In this document: positions 24,336 to 33,067 of the stretch, in pieces
Layout of the letters: each line of letters begins with the position of its first letter
Numbering within the stretch: the first letter of the stretch is position 1
Origin: Gloeocapsopsis sp. IPPAS B-1203
GTDB lineage: Bacteria > Cyanobacteriota > Cyanobacteriia > Cyanobacteriales > Chroococcidiopsidaceae
Length of the DNA stretch: 64,000 nt
NCBI RefSeq assembly: GCF_002749975.1
Contig: NZ_PEIG01000010.1
Span: forward strand, 62,001-126,000
Direction: 5' to 3'
Position numbers and translations under genes: made by a program
Notes under the pieces: generated by a model
Databases searched by the model: none
Seen by the model: the letters and a program-made list of their open reading frames with translations, nothing else
Told to the model about the DNA's origin: nothing

Positions 24336-25745
24336 TTAGTACTCTTGTGTTCGCAGCCAGTCTTGACCGAGTTGAATTGTGACGTCCGAACGAAGATTTC
24401 CGGTACTTTCGACACGGATTTCGCCAAATCCTAAGGTATCGCGAATTGCGCGAGCGTTGTCAATATCACCTTGTTGAGCCACAATCCGAGTCACATCGAG
24501 TGGTTCATTCCAAGGCGTAGCAACATAGACTCGACGATATCCCGATGTTTCAAGCATGTTAGCGAGCGATTGAATAGCGCGATCGCTGCCTGTACTATCT
24601 TGAATAGCGATTCTCAGCTTTGCCGGATTGAGGTCGCTAAAATGAGAATCTGTCGGAACATTAAAGTGCTTTGCCATCATCATGGCTATGCGATCGCGAT
24701 CGGGCAGCCAGTAACTTGCTACATACTGGTCTGGCGTGCTAAAAGTACCAGGGACAAGCAACATTTCAACATCTGAGCGTTCTGTTTGGACGCCAAAACC
24801 TACTAGTGCCATTAATTCTTCAACTGTTAGGTTTGTGTCGATATGAGTTTGAATAACCGACATAATTTGCGGCACTCGTGCTAAAGTTGCTGGGTTTAGG
24901 GCTTGTTCCATCAAAGCCCGCATCAACATTTGCTGTCGTTGAATGCGACCAATATCACCGTATTCATCGTAGCGAAAGCGGAGTAATTGCAACGCTTGAT
25001 CGCCATCTAAGTGATGTCTTCCTGCTTTCAAATTGATATACAAATGTTGACTATCATCTTGATATTTCATGTCTTTGGGGACATAAACAGTAACACCACC
25101 CAAAGCATCAACTAATTTTTCTACACCTTGAACGTTGATCCGGATGTAGCGGTCAATCGGAACACCGTTGAGAAGATCGCTAGTCGCTTTCGCACTCAGT
25201 GCTGGACCACCTTGAGCATTTGCCGCATTAATTTTTGTGGTTCCGAGTCCTTCAACTTCTGTACGAGTATCTCTAGGAATCGACAATACAGCTAGTTTTT
25301 CTGCTTCTGGGTCAAACCGCAGCAGCAGCATTGTATCAGAAAGACCTTCAAAGGAATTAACCAGTGCGTGGTAGCCCAAGTCTTCTGATCTGACATCAGG
25401 ATCGTCTACATCAGAAGAAAGAACCTTGACACCTAAAACAAGAATATTGACAGGGCGAGTCAATTCAGACAGCCGTAAACCTGTTTTAGAAATGCGATCG
25501 CCGCGACCAAATACTGCTTCTTCTTCTGGGCTAAGCCGAGATTGCATCAAAGGAGTGCTTGACAAAGAAACAGCGAGTAGTGCTCCAGCTGTCGCAGACA
25601 ACATCGCTATACCAGTCATTGCTACCCAGAACCATAGCCAACGACCTGATTTAGCTGAGGAATATTTGGTGTTGACTAATCTGGGAGTTCCAGGAACAGA
25701 GGGATTTTGAGTAGAAATTTTATGAAATGGCACAGACTTCCTCAC
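24336..25745 (-). CDS. LytR-CpsA-Psr (LCP) family cell-wall ligase
   Basis: The 469-residue product has a cytoplasmic N terminus, one membrane helix (about 37-60, WLWFWVAMTGIAMLSATAG) and an extracytoplasmic LCP domain (about 105-260) with SDTMLLLRFDPEAEKLAVLS, IPRDTRTEVEGLG and KINAANAQGGP. The conserved Asp and Arg residues that bind the lipid pyrophosphate are present in these blocks. The C-terminal part (about 375-465) fits a LytR_C domain. LCP enzymes transfer polyprenyl-linked glycans to peptidoglycan, which fits the surface-polysaccharide genes in this window. The gene is monocistronic. Confidence 0.9.
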   Translation of the reverse strand: MRKSVPFHKISTQNPSVPGTPRLVNTKYSSAKSGRWLWFWVAMTGIAMLSATAGALLAVSLSSTPLMQSRLSPEEEAVFGRGDRISKTGLRLSELTRPVNILVLGVKVLSSDVDDPDVRSEDLGYHALVNSFEGLSDTMLLLRFDPEAEKLAVLSIPRDTRTEVEGLGTTKINAANAQGGPALSAKATSDLLNGVPIDRYIRINVQGVEKLVDALGGVTVYVPKDMKYQDDSQHLYINLKAGRHHLDGDQALQLLRFRYDEYGDIGRIQRQQMLMRALMEQALNPATLARVPQIMSVIQTHIDTNLTVEELMALVGFGVQTERSDVEMLLVPGTFSTPDQYVASYWLPDRDRIAMMMAKHFNVPTDSHFSDLNPAKLRIAIQDSTGSDRAIQSLANMLETSGYRRVYVATPWNEPLDVTRIVAQQGDIDNARAIRDTLGFGEIRVESTGNLRSDVTIQLGQDWLRTQEY

Positions 25746-26196
25746 ACATACTCAATTACACTTCACTTAAGAACGAAACAAAAGACGAACCTAAATCAAG
25801 CTAGCCCTCAATTATCGGCTGTAGAGGGTCATAAATAGCAATAACTATGACACACATTGCAGGATATGAGAACTTTTACTCCAAATTTGATTTTTTGCTG
25901 TTTGGAGTTTAGCTGGATTTGTTGGAATTAACCACTAAATTCCTTCATAAATATGAAAAAATATTTTGTGTTAAGGATTTGCATAGCACCTATCAAAAGA
26001 TGTGCTATATTTCTCAGATTACCTACTTATAATCTCTGGTCGTGTTTTACTTTTGAGTTGTTATGTAGAAGTAAGCTAAGGTTAGCTATCAAGCATAAAA
26101 GATAAGTGCGATTAAGTTAACAACTAATTGAGTTACTCTTCAAGCTAAATCTAACTATTGAGATGTGAGCTAGGCATCTTACCTGCCAATCTACCC
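25746..26196. other. Intergenic region upstream of the LCP gene
   Basis: This 451-base AT-rich gap holds the promoter region of the LCP gene and the 3' flank of the membrane-protein gene at 26197-26646. I see no coding frame, strong hairpin or member of the repeat families described elsewhere. Confidence 0.4.
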
Positions 26197-26646
26197 CTAC
26201 CGCAGATCCAAACGCTGTGCCCACTGGCTGAATCCTGGCAAGCGTGCAGGCTTACCTTTAACAATTAAAAACATCAGCCAAAGACTGACTAAAAAATAAC
26301 CAGAAGTTAAAAAGCTGTTCAGTATCAATAAGCGCAGTGCTAAAAACTCAAAAGTTTCTGCCCCACAACCCATTAACAGATAACCTAATAACCAAGTTCC
26401 TGCTAAAGTGACTGCTAAGCGGCAAACTGCTTTTTCTTCTTTGCTGCACTGACGACGATACAAAGTCCAAAGGGCTGGGAAAAAGCCAATAATAGGAATG
26501 AAATATACAAATAGAGATAGACGATTAGTAGGATTGAGACTGGCATCAGACATTAGGTCAGTACTACAAATAAAATCAGGAGAACGATCATTTGGCGAGA
26601 AGTTGTGGTTATTCGTCTTTATGAGACGATTTAGCGGATGATTCAT
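26197..26646 (-). CDS. Small membrane protein of unknown function
   Basis: The product of up to 149 residues has a polar N terminus and about three membrane segments: SLFVYFIPIIGFFPALWTLY, LAVTLAGTWLLGYLLMG and a last one around FLTSGYFLVSLWLMFLIVKG. I recognise no characterised family. A shorter start at Met32 (MSDASLNP) is plausible, since the part before it is low in structure. It is divergent from the AI-2E family gene. Confidence 0.6.
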   Translation of the reverse strand: MNHPLNRLIKTNNHNFSPNDRSPDFICSTDLMSDASLNPTNRLSLFVYFIPIIGFFPALWTLYRRQCSKEEKAVCRLAVTLAGTWLLGYLLMGCGAETFEFLALRLLILNSFLTSGYFLVSLWLMFLIVKGKPARLPGFSQWAQRLDLR

Positions 26647-26748
26647 ATTAGTTTCCAGAATCCTGAAGTAGATGGATGAGGTAAAGCGATAGAGTTAGAG
26701 ATAATATCCTGCATGGAAATTGAGTTTGTTCTATCTGGCAGTTGGTAA

Positions 26749-27939
26749 ATGCAAACACGCAAACTCCTAAATTGGTGGCAGGTGATGACGCCTTCTGGGC
26801 GGATACTCGCGATCGCGCTGTTCGCTCCCCTGCTAGTCTTGAATGGTTTGGCGATTTCAACGATTTTTGATTACTTCCACTCGTTGATTGTGATTTTAGT
26901 TGGAGCATCGCTGTTAGCCTTTTTGTTGAATTATCCAGTCAGTTGGATGGAACGCCAAGGAGCAAAACGACAACAAGTTGCCATTTTGGTCTTTTTGCTG
27001 ACGTTATCGATTTTGCTGGCTGTGGGGGTAACTTTAGTACCTCTAGTATTGATGCAAGCACAGCAACTCGTGGCGCGGTTGCCAGAGTTGATCGATTCTG
27101 GACGACATCAACTGATGTTGTTAAATGAGTGGGCAGAAAATCAAGGTTTACCATTGAATCTTGATGCTTTAGTTGTCCAAATCAACGATCGCGTCAAAGG
27201 ACAGTTGCAAGCGATCGCAGTACAAGTGTTAAACCTCGCGGTTGTTACACTGACTAGCCTTTTGGATTTCTTACTCACGATGGTGCTAGCCTTTTACTTG
27301 TTGCAGCATGGCGACGATCTCTGGCAAAGTTTAGTTCAGTGGCTACCAACGAAACTTCGCAGTCCTTTTTCTCAAACTTTACGCCTCAGCTTCCAAAATT
27401 TCTTTATTGGACAGCTCATTTTTGGGTTGTGCATGGGTTCCTCGCTGACTGCAATCTTCTTATGGTTAAAAGTACCCTTTGGCTTGCTGTTTGGTATCAC
27501 TATTGGCATCATGGCATTAGTTCCCTTTGGGGGAACTGTAGGTATTGCTGGTACTACCTTGCTTGTTGCATTGCAAGATTTTTGGCTAGGCTCTCGCGTA
27601 CTGATTGCGGCTGTCATTGTGCAGCAAATTCTGGATAATTTAGTTGCACCGCGCATTTTAGGAAGCGTTACTGGTTTAAATCCCGTTTGGGTGCTAGTTT
27701 CCGTCTTAACCGGAGCAAGAATTGGTGGATTATTAGGCGTAATTGTTGCAGTACCAACTGCAGTTGTGATTAAAACGGCTTTAAGTGCAGTACGTTCCTC
27801 TGCCCAAGAAGCAGCACACGAAATTGCTGCCGGTCAAGATAGAGATCCTAGCCGCACTGATGCGTCGCAAACAACTGTAGAAGTTACCCAGAAAAAAGTT
27901 ACGGAAGATATTCCCTCCAAAGGTTCTTATCAGGTTTAA
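26749..27939 (+). CDS. AI-2E/PerM family membrane protein
   Basis: The 396-residue product has about eight membrane segments and the family features: an N-terminal pair of helices, a soluble helical stretch (MQAQQLVARLPELIDSGRHQ) and the C-terminal block PFGLLFGITIGIMALVPFGG, then QQILDNLVAPRILGSVTGLN. Members export autoinducer-2, Na+ or other solutes, so no substrate is assigned. The polar C terminus (about 345-396) is not part of the conserved family. It is transcribed alone. Confidence 0.85.
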   Translation: MQTRKLLNWWQVMTPSGRILAIALFAPLLVLNGLAISTIFDYFHSLIVILVGASLLAFLLNYPVSWMERQGAKRQQVAILVFLLTLSILLAVGVTLVPLVLMQAQQLVARLPELIDSGRHQLMLLNEWAENQGLPLNLDALVVQINDRVKGQLQAIAVQVLNLAVVTLTSLLDFLLTMVLAFYLLQHGDDLWQSLVQWLPTKLRSPFSQTLRLSFQNFFIGQLIFGLCMGSSLTAIFLWLKVPFGLLFGITIGIMALVPFGGTVGIAGTTLLVALQDFWLGSRVLIAAVIVQQILDNLVAPRILGSVTGLNPVWVLVSVLTGARIGGLLGVIVAVPTAVVIKTALSAVRSSAQEAAHEIAAGQDRDPSRTDASQTTVEVTQKKVTEDIPSKGSYQV

Positions 27940-27981
27940 AGTAATAGTTTTAACTCAACCTGAATGAGCAGATAATTAAGT

Positions 27982-28013
27982 GCCAGTTGTTTTCTGGTCA
28001 TGACGCAACTGGC
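27982..28013. terminator. Inverted repeat between converging genes
   Basis: GCCAGTTG and CAACTGGC are perfect arms around a 16-base loop, lying between the stops of the AI-2E family gene and the SagB-type gene. There is no T-run, so a terminator role for either gene is only a guess. Confidence 0.4.
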
Positions 28014-28051
28014 TATAGCAACAAATAATAAATTTACCTCAGGACAAATAT

Positions 28052-29581
28052 TTATCTTGCTCTACCAATAGTAGTGATATAAATAACTGCTTCATCTGTA
28101 GGAATCCCTAATACTTCATTAACTTGGTCATCGAAAAAGCCAGCGATGCCACTAACACCCAAATTAAGATAAATTGCTGCTAAGTTGAGTCTGTGAGCTA
28201 AATGTCCGGCATCCATATGTAAATAACGATAAACGCGATCGCCATATCGAGCGATTGCTGACTTTAAATCTGCTGTATGAAATAACACGGCTGATGCATC
28301 TCTACCCAGTTCTTGACCTAGACAGAGATAGTGCAACTCGCGGCGAAAGTTTTTAAAGCGAATTTGCCGCAATTCTTGAGCAAGAGGTGCGTAGTAGTAA
28401 CAGCCTTCCTCTAAGCCAGTTACTCCTGATACAGCAATAAAAGTTTCAATCAAATTCAAGTCAAAATAATCGGGAGCATCGTCTAAGCCTTGTTCGATGT
28501 AATGTTGTGGTTGGTAAGTAAAATCGAGTAATGCTTTGAGTTCATCTAAATTTAAATCTGCACCACTGTAAGCACGAGTGGAACGTCGCCGCAGCACAGT
28601 TCTCTCTAGTCCTTCTAGATTTAAGCCCCAATCGATTGGTGCTGTTGCCGTAGGAACTTTAAGACAGAAGGGAAAGTTGTACTTATCTTCTAGTGAGGTA
28701 TTTGACGTTGTGGTCGGAACCTCGTGAATATCAGCACCAGGTTCAATTTGTGTTGCGCGGTGACAGAAACTTAAAAGTTCACCATCAGGGATATAGGGGT
28801 AATTTGTCTGAGTAGTAGAAGGTAAAACAGCAATTCCTATAGGAAAATTTTGTTGGACATCAAGCAAGTCAGCCAAGGCGACAATTGCGATCGCACCTTC
28901 AAGTTCTGCATCAAGGTAGAGTAATTGATTTACCGTTTCATCGGCAAAACCACCGATCAAATGTGCCCGATATTCATTTAAAGCACAGGCTAACTCAATA
29001 TTGCCTAACAAGTGACCTGTATCAAGGAAAATACGACGATAGGCACGATCTTGATATCGCCATGCAGAACGATAAAAAACTGCTGTCGTCACAATTGCCA
29101 AGTCTGTCTTTGCTAGTGCTGAGTGTCCAAAACAGGCACTTTGCAAAGAGTGCCAAACATCATTTTCCCAAAAATGAACTAAAGAATGTGTTTGCGGTTG
29201 ATAGTTATACAATCCTGCAGGAAGTAGCGGTGTGCCACGGGAAACTAAATAAACTTCTGCTGGATATAAACCACCTGCTGAAGGTGAAGCCCGAAGATAA
29301 ATTGGATTCATCATACTAGGCACTTTCGCTGTTAGCCCATAGCTGCAAAATAATAGCCGCGATAACCGTCGCCACCATAAGGCAACAGGTTCATCCGAAA
29401 AAGCAAGATTTTCTTCTTGGATATATGGTTTTAAATCGTAGCTTGTGCCAATTTTGTATTCTTTAAACGGTACTGGTTGCTTACTCCAATCCAGTCCTTG
29501 ACTTTTAGCAGCGATCGTCTCAGGGTGATATTTTGTGCGATCGTGGTAATGCTGAGCAATTGAATCGTGATGTTCCGGCAT
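28052..29581 (-). CDS. Tandem SagB/ThcOx-type nitroreductase-fold protein
   Basis: The 509-residue product carries two copies of the SagB-type FMN-dependent dehydrogenase fold. The first (about 60-260) has the family markers LRASPSAGGLYPAEVYLVS and FLDTGHLLGNIELAC. The second (about 320-509) has VLRRRSTRAYSGADLNLDEL, YRYLHMDAGHLAHRLNLAA and a closing VLGIPTDEAVIYITTIGRA. The second copy has lost the PSAGG loop, so one site may be degenerate. SagB enzymes oxidise azolines in thiazole/oxazole peptides, but no precursor peptide or cyclodehydratase gene is near, so here it may do another redox task. Confidence 0.82.
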   Translation of the reverse strand: MPEHHDSIAQHYHDRTKYHPETIAAKSQGLDWSKQPVPFKEYKIGTSYDLKPYIQEENLAFSDEPVALWWRRLSRLLFCSYGLTAKVPSMMNPIYLRASPSAGGLYPAEVYLVSRGTPLLPAGLYNYQPQTHSLVHFWENDVWHSLQSACFGHSALAKTDLAIVTTAVFYRSAWRYQDRAYRRIFLDTGHLLGNIELACALNEYRAHLIGGFADETVNQLLYLDAELEGAIAIVALADLLDVQQNFPIGIAVLPSTTQTNYPYIPDGELLSFCHRATQIEPGADIHEVPTTTSNTSLEDKYNFPFCLKVPTATAPIDWGLNLEGLERTVLRRRSTRAYSGADLNLDELKALLDFTYQPQHYIEQGLDDAPDYFDLNLIETFIAVSGVTGLEEGCYYYAPLAQELRQIRFKNFRRELHYLCLGQELGRDASAVLFHTADLKSAIARYGDRVYRYLHMDAGHLAHRLNLAAIYLNLGVSGIAGFFDDQVNEVLGIPTDEAVIYITTIGRAR

Positions 29582-29621
29582 AGAAGTTTAACGTCAGTTC
29601 GACGGAAAATAGCAGTTGAAG

Positions 29622-29735
29622 CCGCAGCTACATAGGCAAAACCTGTCTTTACAGGTTCTCCGAAGCTTATTTTGGGATCAGTCCACGCACTATCTGGGCG
29701 TTGTTTGTTAAGCCGCGACTTTAGTCGCTAAGCTT
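29622..29735. repeat. Dispersed repeat with two small hairpins
   Basis: This segment between the SagB-type gene and pyk contains AACCTGT/ACAGGTT arms (29640-29657) and GCGACT/AGTCGC arms (29715-29728) within AGCCGCGACTTTAGTCGCTA. Such AGCCGCGACTT...GTCGC strings are a common dispersed repeat style in cyanobacterial genomes. No coding potential is seen. Confidence 0.5.
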
Positions 29736-29796
29736 TTTGATCTTGCCATTCTTCAGCCGGAAAGTGTGATTTTTATTTTGCTTTGTATCAATCGAG

Positions 29797-31560
29797 TTAA
29801 ACAACTCCTGAATAAATCAACCCCCGATGGACATCTAACGTCAAAATTGCCCCGTCGCGAATCACTTCTGTAGCTTGTTTAACACCAACAATCACCGGTA
29901 CGTTTAAGCATTGACCAATCACGGCAGCATGACAGGTTGAGCTTTCTTCCTCAATAATGATCGCTGCTGCTTTGCGAATTGCTTCGACATAATCAGCATT
30001 AGTATTGGATGCAACTAGAATCTCTCCATGATTAAACTTGCCAACATCCATGGGATCGTAAGCTACTCTTGCTCGTCCGCTGACAGAACCTTGTCCAATT
30101 CCATAACCGCGACCAAGAATTGCTTTAACCACCTCAACTTTGATGAGATCTGTAGAACCCGAAACACCTTGCAGAGTACCAGCCGTCATGACAACTAGAT
30201 CGCCCTGTTTGAGTAACTGTTTTTCTTGAGCGACATTCAATGCAGCTTGAAATGTCTGAGTTGTGGAAGCTAAATCTAGCAATAACAAGGGTTTGACGCC
30301 CCATACAAGTTGTAATTGTCGAGCGATATCAACGTGCGGGGTAATCGCCAATATTGGTATTGTTGGACGAAACTTAGAAACGTTACGCGCTGTTGAACCT
30401 GTTTTTGTCAGCGTCATAATTGCTGCTGCTGCTAATTGTTCTGCAATCTGACCGACAGCTTGGCTAATTGCATTCGGAATTGAATGGTAGGTATCTCTAA
30501 CTGTGTGAGGATTGGCTGCTAGAGCTTGTTCTTGCTCAATTCGCACTGCAATTCGTGCCATTGTGGCTACGGCTTCCACTGGATACTTACCTACTGCAGT
30601 TTCATTAGAAAGCATGACGGCATCTGTTCCGTCCAAAATAGCATTGGCGACATCAGAAACTTCTGCACGAGTGGGACGCGGACTGTGTACCATGCTGTCT
30701 AACATCTGCGTCGCTGTAATGATTGGAATACCTAAGCGGTTTGCGGTTGTAATTAAGCGCTTCTGTAAGATCGGAACATCTTCCGCTGGAAGTTCTACAC
30801 CAAGATCTCCTCTTGCTACCATTACACCATCACACAAAGCAAGAATTGCTTCCATTTGTTCAATTGCTTCGTGTTTCTCAATTTTGGCAATAACTGGTAC
30901 TTGCTTTCCCGCACTAGAAATCAAATCTTTGATTTCCAAGACATCTTGGGGGTTGCGCACAAAGGAGAGTGCTACCCAGTCTACTCCTTGATCGAGACCG
31001 AAAATTAAGTCCTCACGGTCTTTTTCCGTTAGTGCTTTGATTGATAAATAAACTCCTGGAAAATTGACTCCTTTATTGTTGGAAAGCACCCCACCTACAA
31101 CAACCTGACAATGTAACTCTTGGGCAGCCCGATCGACTTCTTTGACGACCATCTCAACTCGACCATCGTCAAGTAGAATTGTTGCTCCTACAGGAACTTC
31201 TTGTGCCAAATTATCGTAAGTCACGCAGCTAAGATGCTGAGTCCCAACTACTGGTTTGCTAGTCAGCGTGAAAACATCACCTTTACATACAACAACAGAG
31301 CCAGTTTCAAACCTTCCTAAACGAATTTTTGGTCCTTGTAGATCTTGAAGAATGGCTACCGGTTGATCGAGTTCAAAAGCGATTTGGCGTATTAGACGAA
31401 CGCTACGTTGGTGATCGGCATGACTCCCATGAGAAAAATTAAGTCGCAGTGTTGTTGCGCCTGCTTCAATCAAGGCACGTAGCACTTCGGGTTGGCTAGT
31501 GGCTGGACCAATGGTGGCGACAATTTTCGTCCGACGTGGGAAGGAACCTGGTAGTTGCAT
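29797..31560 (-). CDS. pyk: Pyruvate kinase with C-terminal PEP-utiliser domain
   Basis: Pyruvate kinase converts phosphoenolpyruvate and ADP to pyruvate and ATP. The 587-residue product has the N-terminal RRTKIVATIGPATSQPEVLR, LRLNFSHGSHADH, the catalytic-lysine motif IAKIEKHEAIEQMEAILALC, MVARGDLGVELP and SNETAVGKYPVEAV. The last 100 residues (from GQGSVSGRARVAYDP) form an extra PEP-utiliser mobile domain, found in the long pyruvate kinases of Bacillus and cyanobacteria. The start at 31560 (MQLPGSFPRRTKIVATIG) is standard. Confidence 0.96.
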   Translation of the reverse strand: MQLPGSFPRRTKIVATIGPATSQPEVLRALIEAGATTLRLNFSHGSHADHQRSVRLIRQIAFELDQPVAILQDLQGPKIRLGRFETGSVVVCKGDVFTLTSKPVVGTQHLSCVTYDNLAQEVPVGATILLDDGRVEMVVKEVDRAAQELHCQVVVGGVLSNNKGVNFPGVYLSIKALTEKDREDLIFGLDQGVDWVALSFVRNPQDVLEIKDLISSAGKQVPVIAKIEKHEAIEQMEAILALCDGVMVARGDLGVELPAEDVPILQKRLITTANRLGIPIITATQMLDSMVHSPRPTRAEVSDVANAILDGTDAVMLSNETAVGKYPVEAVATMARIAVRIEQEQALAANPHTVRDTYHSIPNAISQAVGQIAEQLAAAAIMTLTKTGSTARNVSKFRPTIPILAITPHVDIARQLQLVWGVKPLLLLDLASTTQTFQAALNVAQEKQLLKQGDLVVMTAGTLQGVSGSTDLIKVEVVKAILGRGYGIGQGSVSGRARVAYDPMDVGKFNHGEILVASNTNADYVEAIRKAAAIIIEEESSTCHAAVIGQCLNVPVIVGVKQATEVIRDGAILTLDVHRGLIYSGVV

Positions 31561-31948
31561 TGAGCCTATTCCTGATTAGTTAGAAGAGCGCTTTCCGTTA
31601 TGAGCTGAGAAATTAATTTAACGCTAAAAAGTACTTTGGAATGACACAGTTAATTTAGATAATCAAATCTTATCTTGCCCCTGTTACTGCTGTAAAAGCT
31701 GCAACTAGATTTTCAGCAATTTTGCTGAGTGGACAACCAAGATGCCTATCCTGCAATCTCTACAATGTTTAAGTCAATCTCGTTGAGCATTATCCTAATG
31801 CTTGTTGCCCGCGATCGCCTAGCAGCTTTAATAATTAGCTTTTTTCATTCCAAACTCTAAAATTCTATGACTTCTGCTATACAAAACTTTAATATTGAGA
31901 TAGCCGTATCATACAATACTCAATCCCTTCTGCAAAAGGAGTTAACAG
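31561..31948. other. Divergent promoter region of pyk and crtR
   Basis: This 388-base region should hold the promoters of pyk (leftward) and crtR (rightward). One HIP1-like site (CGCGATCGCC) lies near 31810. Short frames seen here look spurious. The crtR ribosome-binding sequence AAAAGGAG ends the region. Confidence 0.4.
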
Positions 31949-32863
31949 ATGCTCATGTCAGAGGCAAAAAAGCCAATGACAGTCCCCAAGGAGTTTTTAA
32001 TTGCCCCAGGGGGTCTAAATATTACAGTAACAATGTTTCTAGCCGCAGTCGTCATGCTGGTGCTGTCTAACTTGGGCTACTGGCTGTGGGAATGGCCGCA
32101 CTGGTGCTGCTTTACAACGAATGTGCTGGCTTTACATATTGCCGGTACAGTAATTCACGATGCCTGTCATCAATCTGCCCATCGCAATCGCATAATTAAC
32201 GCGATTTTAGGGCATGGTAGTGCGTTGATGTTAGCGTTTTCCTTTCCTGTTTTTACGCGGGTGCATTTGCAGCATCACGCCCATGTCAACGATCCCGACA
32301 ACGATCCTGATTATGTTGTTTCTACCGCAGGTCCACTATGGTTGATTAATGCTCGATTTTTTTATCACGAGGTATTTTTCTTCAAACGGCAACTGTGGCG
32401 CAATTATGAATTATTAGAATGGTTTATTGGTCGTTTAATTGTTGTCGCCATTTTTTGGGTTTCGATTCAGTACCATTTCTTAGGTTATGTACTGAATTTT
32501 TGGTTTATTCCTTCCGCGATTGTGGGACTTGCTTTAGGATTATTCTTTGATTATTTTCCCCACCGTCCTCATCAAGCACGCGATCGCTGGAAAAATGCCC
32601 GTGTTTATCCTAGTCGCATCTTGAATTTACTCATCATGGGGCAAAATTATCACTTAATTCACCATCTATGGCCTTCAATTCCTTGGTATAACTATCAACC
32701 CGCTTACTACGCTACTAAACCTCTACTTGATGAGAAGGGTTCTCCGCAAACTTTAGGAATTCTACAAGGAAAAAAGGATTTCTGGAACTTTATTTATGAC
32801 GTGTTTGTGGGTATTCGCTTGCACCATCATAAAACTGAGCCACCAGAGGTAATTAGTAAGTAG
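31949..32863 (+). CDS. crtR: Beta-carotene hydroxylase, CrtR type
   Basis: CrtR is a membrane di-iron enzyme that hydroxylates beta-carotene rings on the way to zeaxanthin. The 304-residue product has the histidine boxes of the desaturase/hydroxylase superfamily: HDACH (70-74), HLQHHAHVNDPDNDPD (106-121), FFDYFPHRPHQARDRW, and NYHLIHHLWPSIPWYNYQP. The last box and the VPKEFLIAPGG start match cyanobacterial CrtR rather than acyl-lipid desaturases. AAAAGGAG lies seven bases before ATG 31949, which decides the start over a second Met two codons later. Confidence 0.9.
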   Translation: MLMSEAKKPMTVPKEFLIAPGGLNITVTMFLAAVVMLVLSNLGYWLWEWPHWCCFTTNVLALHIAGTVIHDACHQSAHRNRIINAILGHGSALMLAFSFPVFTRVHLQHHAHVNDPDNDPDYVVSTAGPLWLINARFFYHEVFFFKRQLWRNYELLEWFIGRLIVVAIFWVSIQYHFLGYVLNFWFIPSAIVGLALGLFFDYFPHRPHQARDRWKNARVYPSRILNLLIMGQNYHLIHHLWPSIPWYNYQPAYYATKPLLDEKGSPQTLGILQGKKDFWNFIYDVFVGIRLHHHKTEPPEVISK

Positions 32864-32874
32864 ACATTCTTGTT

Positions 32875-33010
32875 GGGTAATAGGTAATAGGTAATGGGGA
32901 ACGCGAAAAGCTTTTAGTACTTGGCAACTAGCATTTAGCCACACAAACGCTAACAACTAAGCGAAGAGGGCTAATTGCTACCAATTACCAATCACCAGTT
33001 ACCAATTACC
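32875..33010. repeat. GGTAAT repeats in inverted halves after crtR
   Basis: The left half (32875-32901) reads GGGTAATAGGTAATAGGTAA and continues with TGGGGA. The right half (32978-33010) reads CTACCAATTACCAATCACCA then GTTACCAATTACC. They are inverted copies of a GGTAATNGG unit, G-rich after crtR and C-rich before the next gene. Confidence 0.75.
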
Positions 33011-33067
33011 TGCCTTTGAGTTACGTTAGTTTTCACTCACTACCAGCTGCATAGCTACTTTTAATCT

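Noticed and set aside
28052-29581. Thiazole/oxazole-modified peptide cluster around the SagB-type gene
   Set aside because: No precursor peptide, cyclodehydratase or dedicated transporter gene is adjacent.
31867-32070. Frame overlapping the crtR start
   Set aside because: The crtR frame has the ribosome-binding sequence and the histidine motifs; the other frame has no similarity to anything known.
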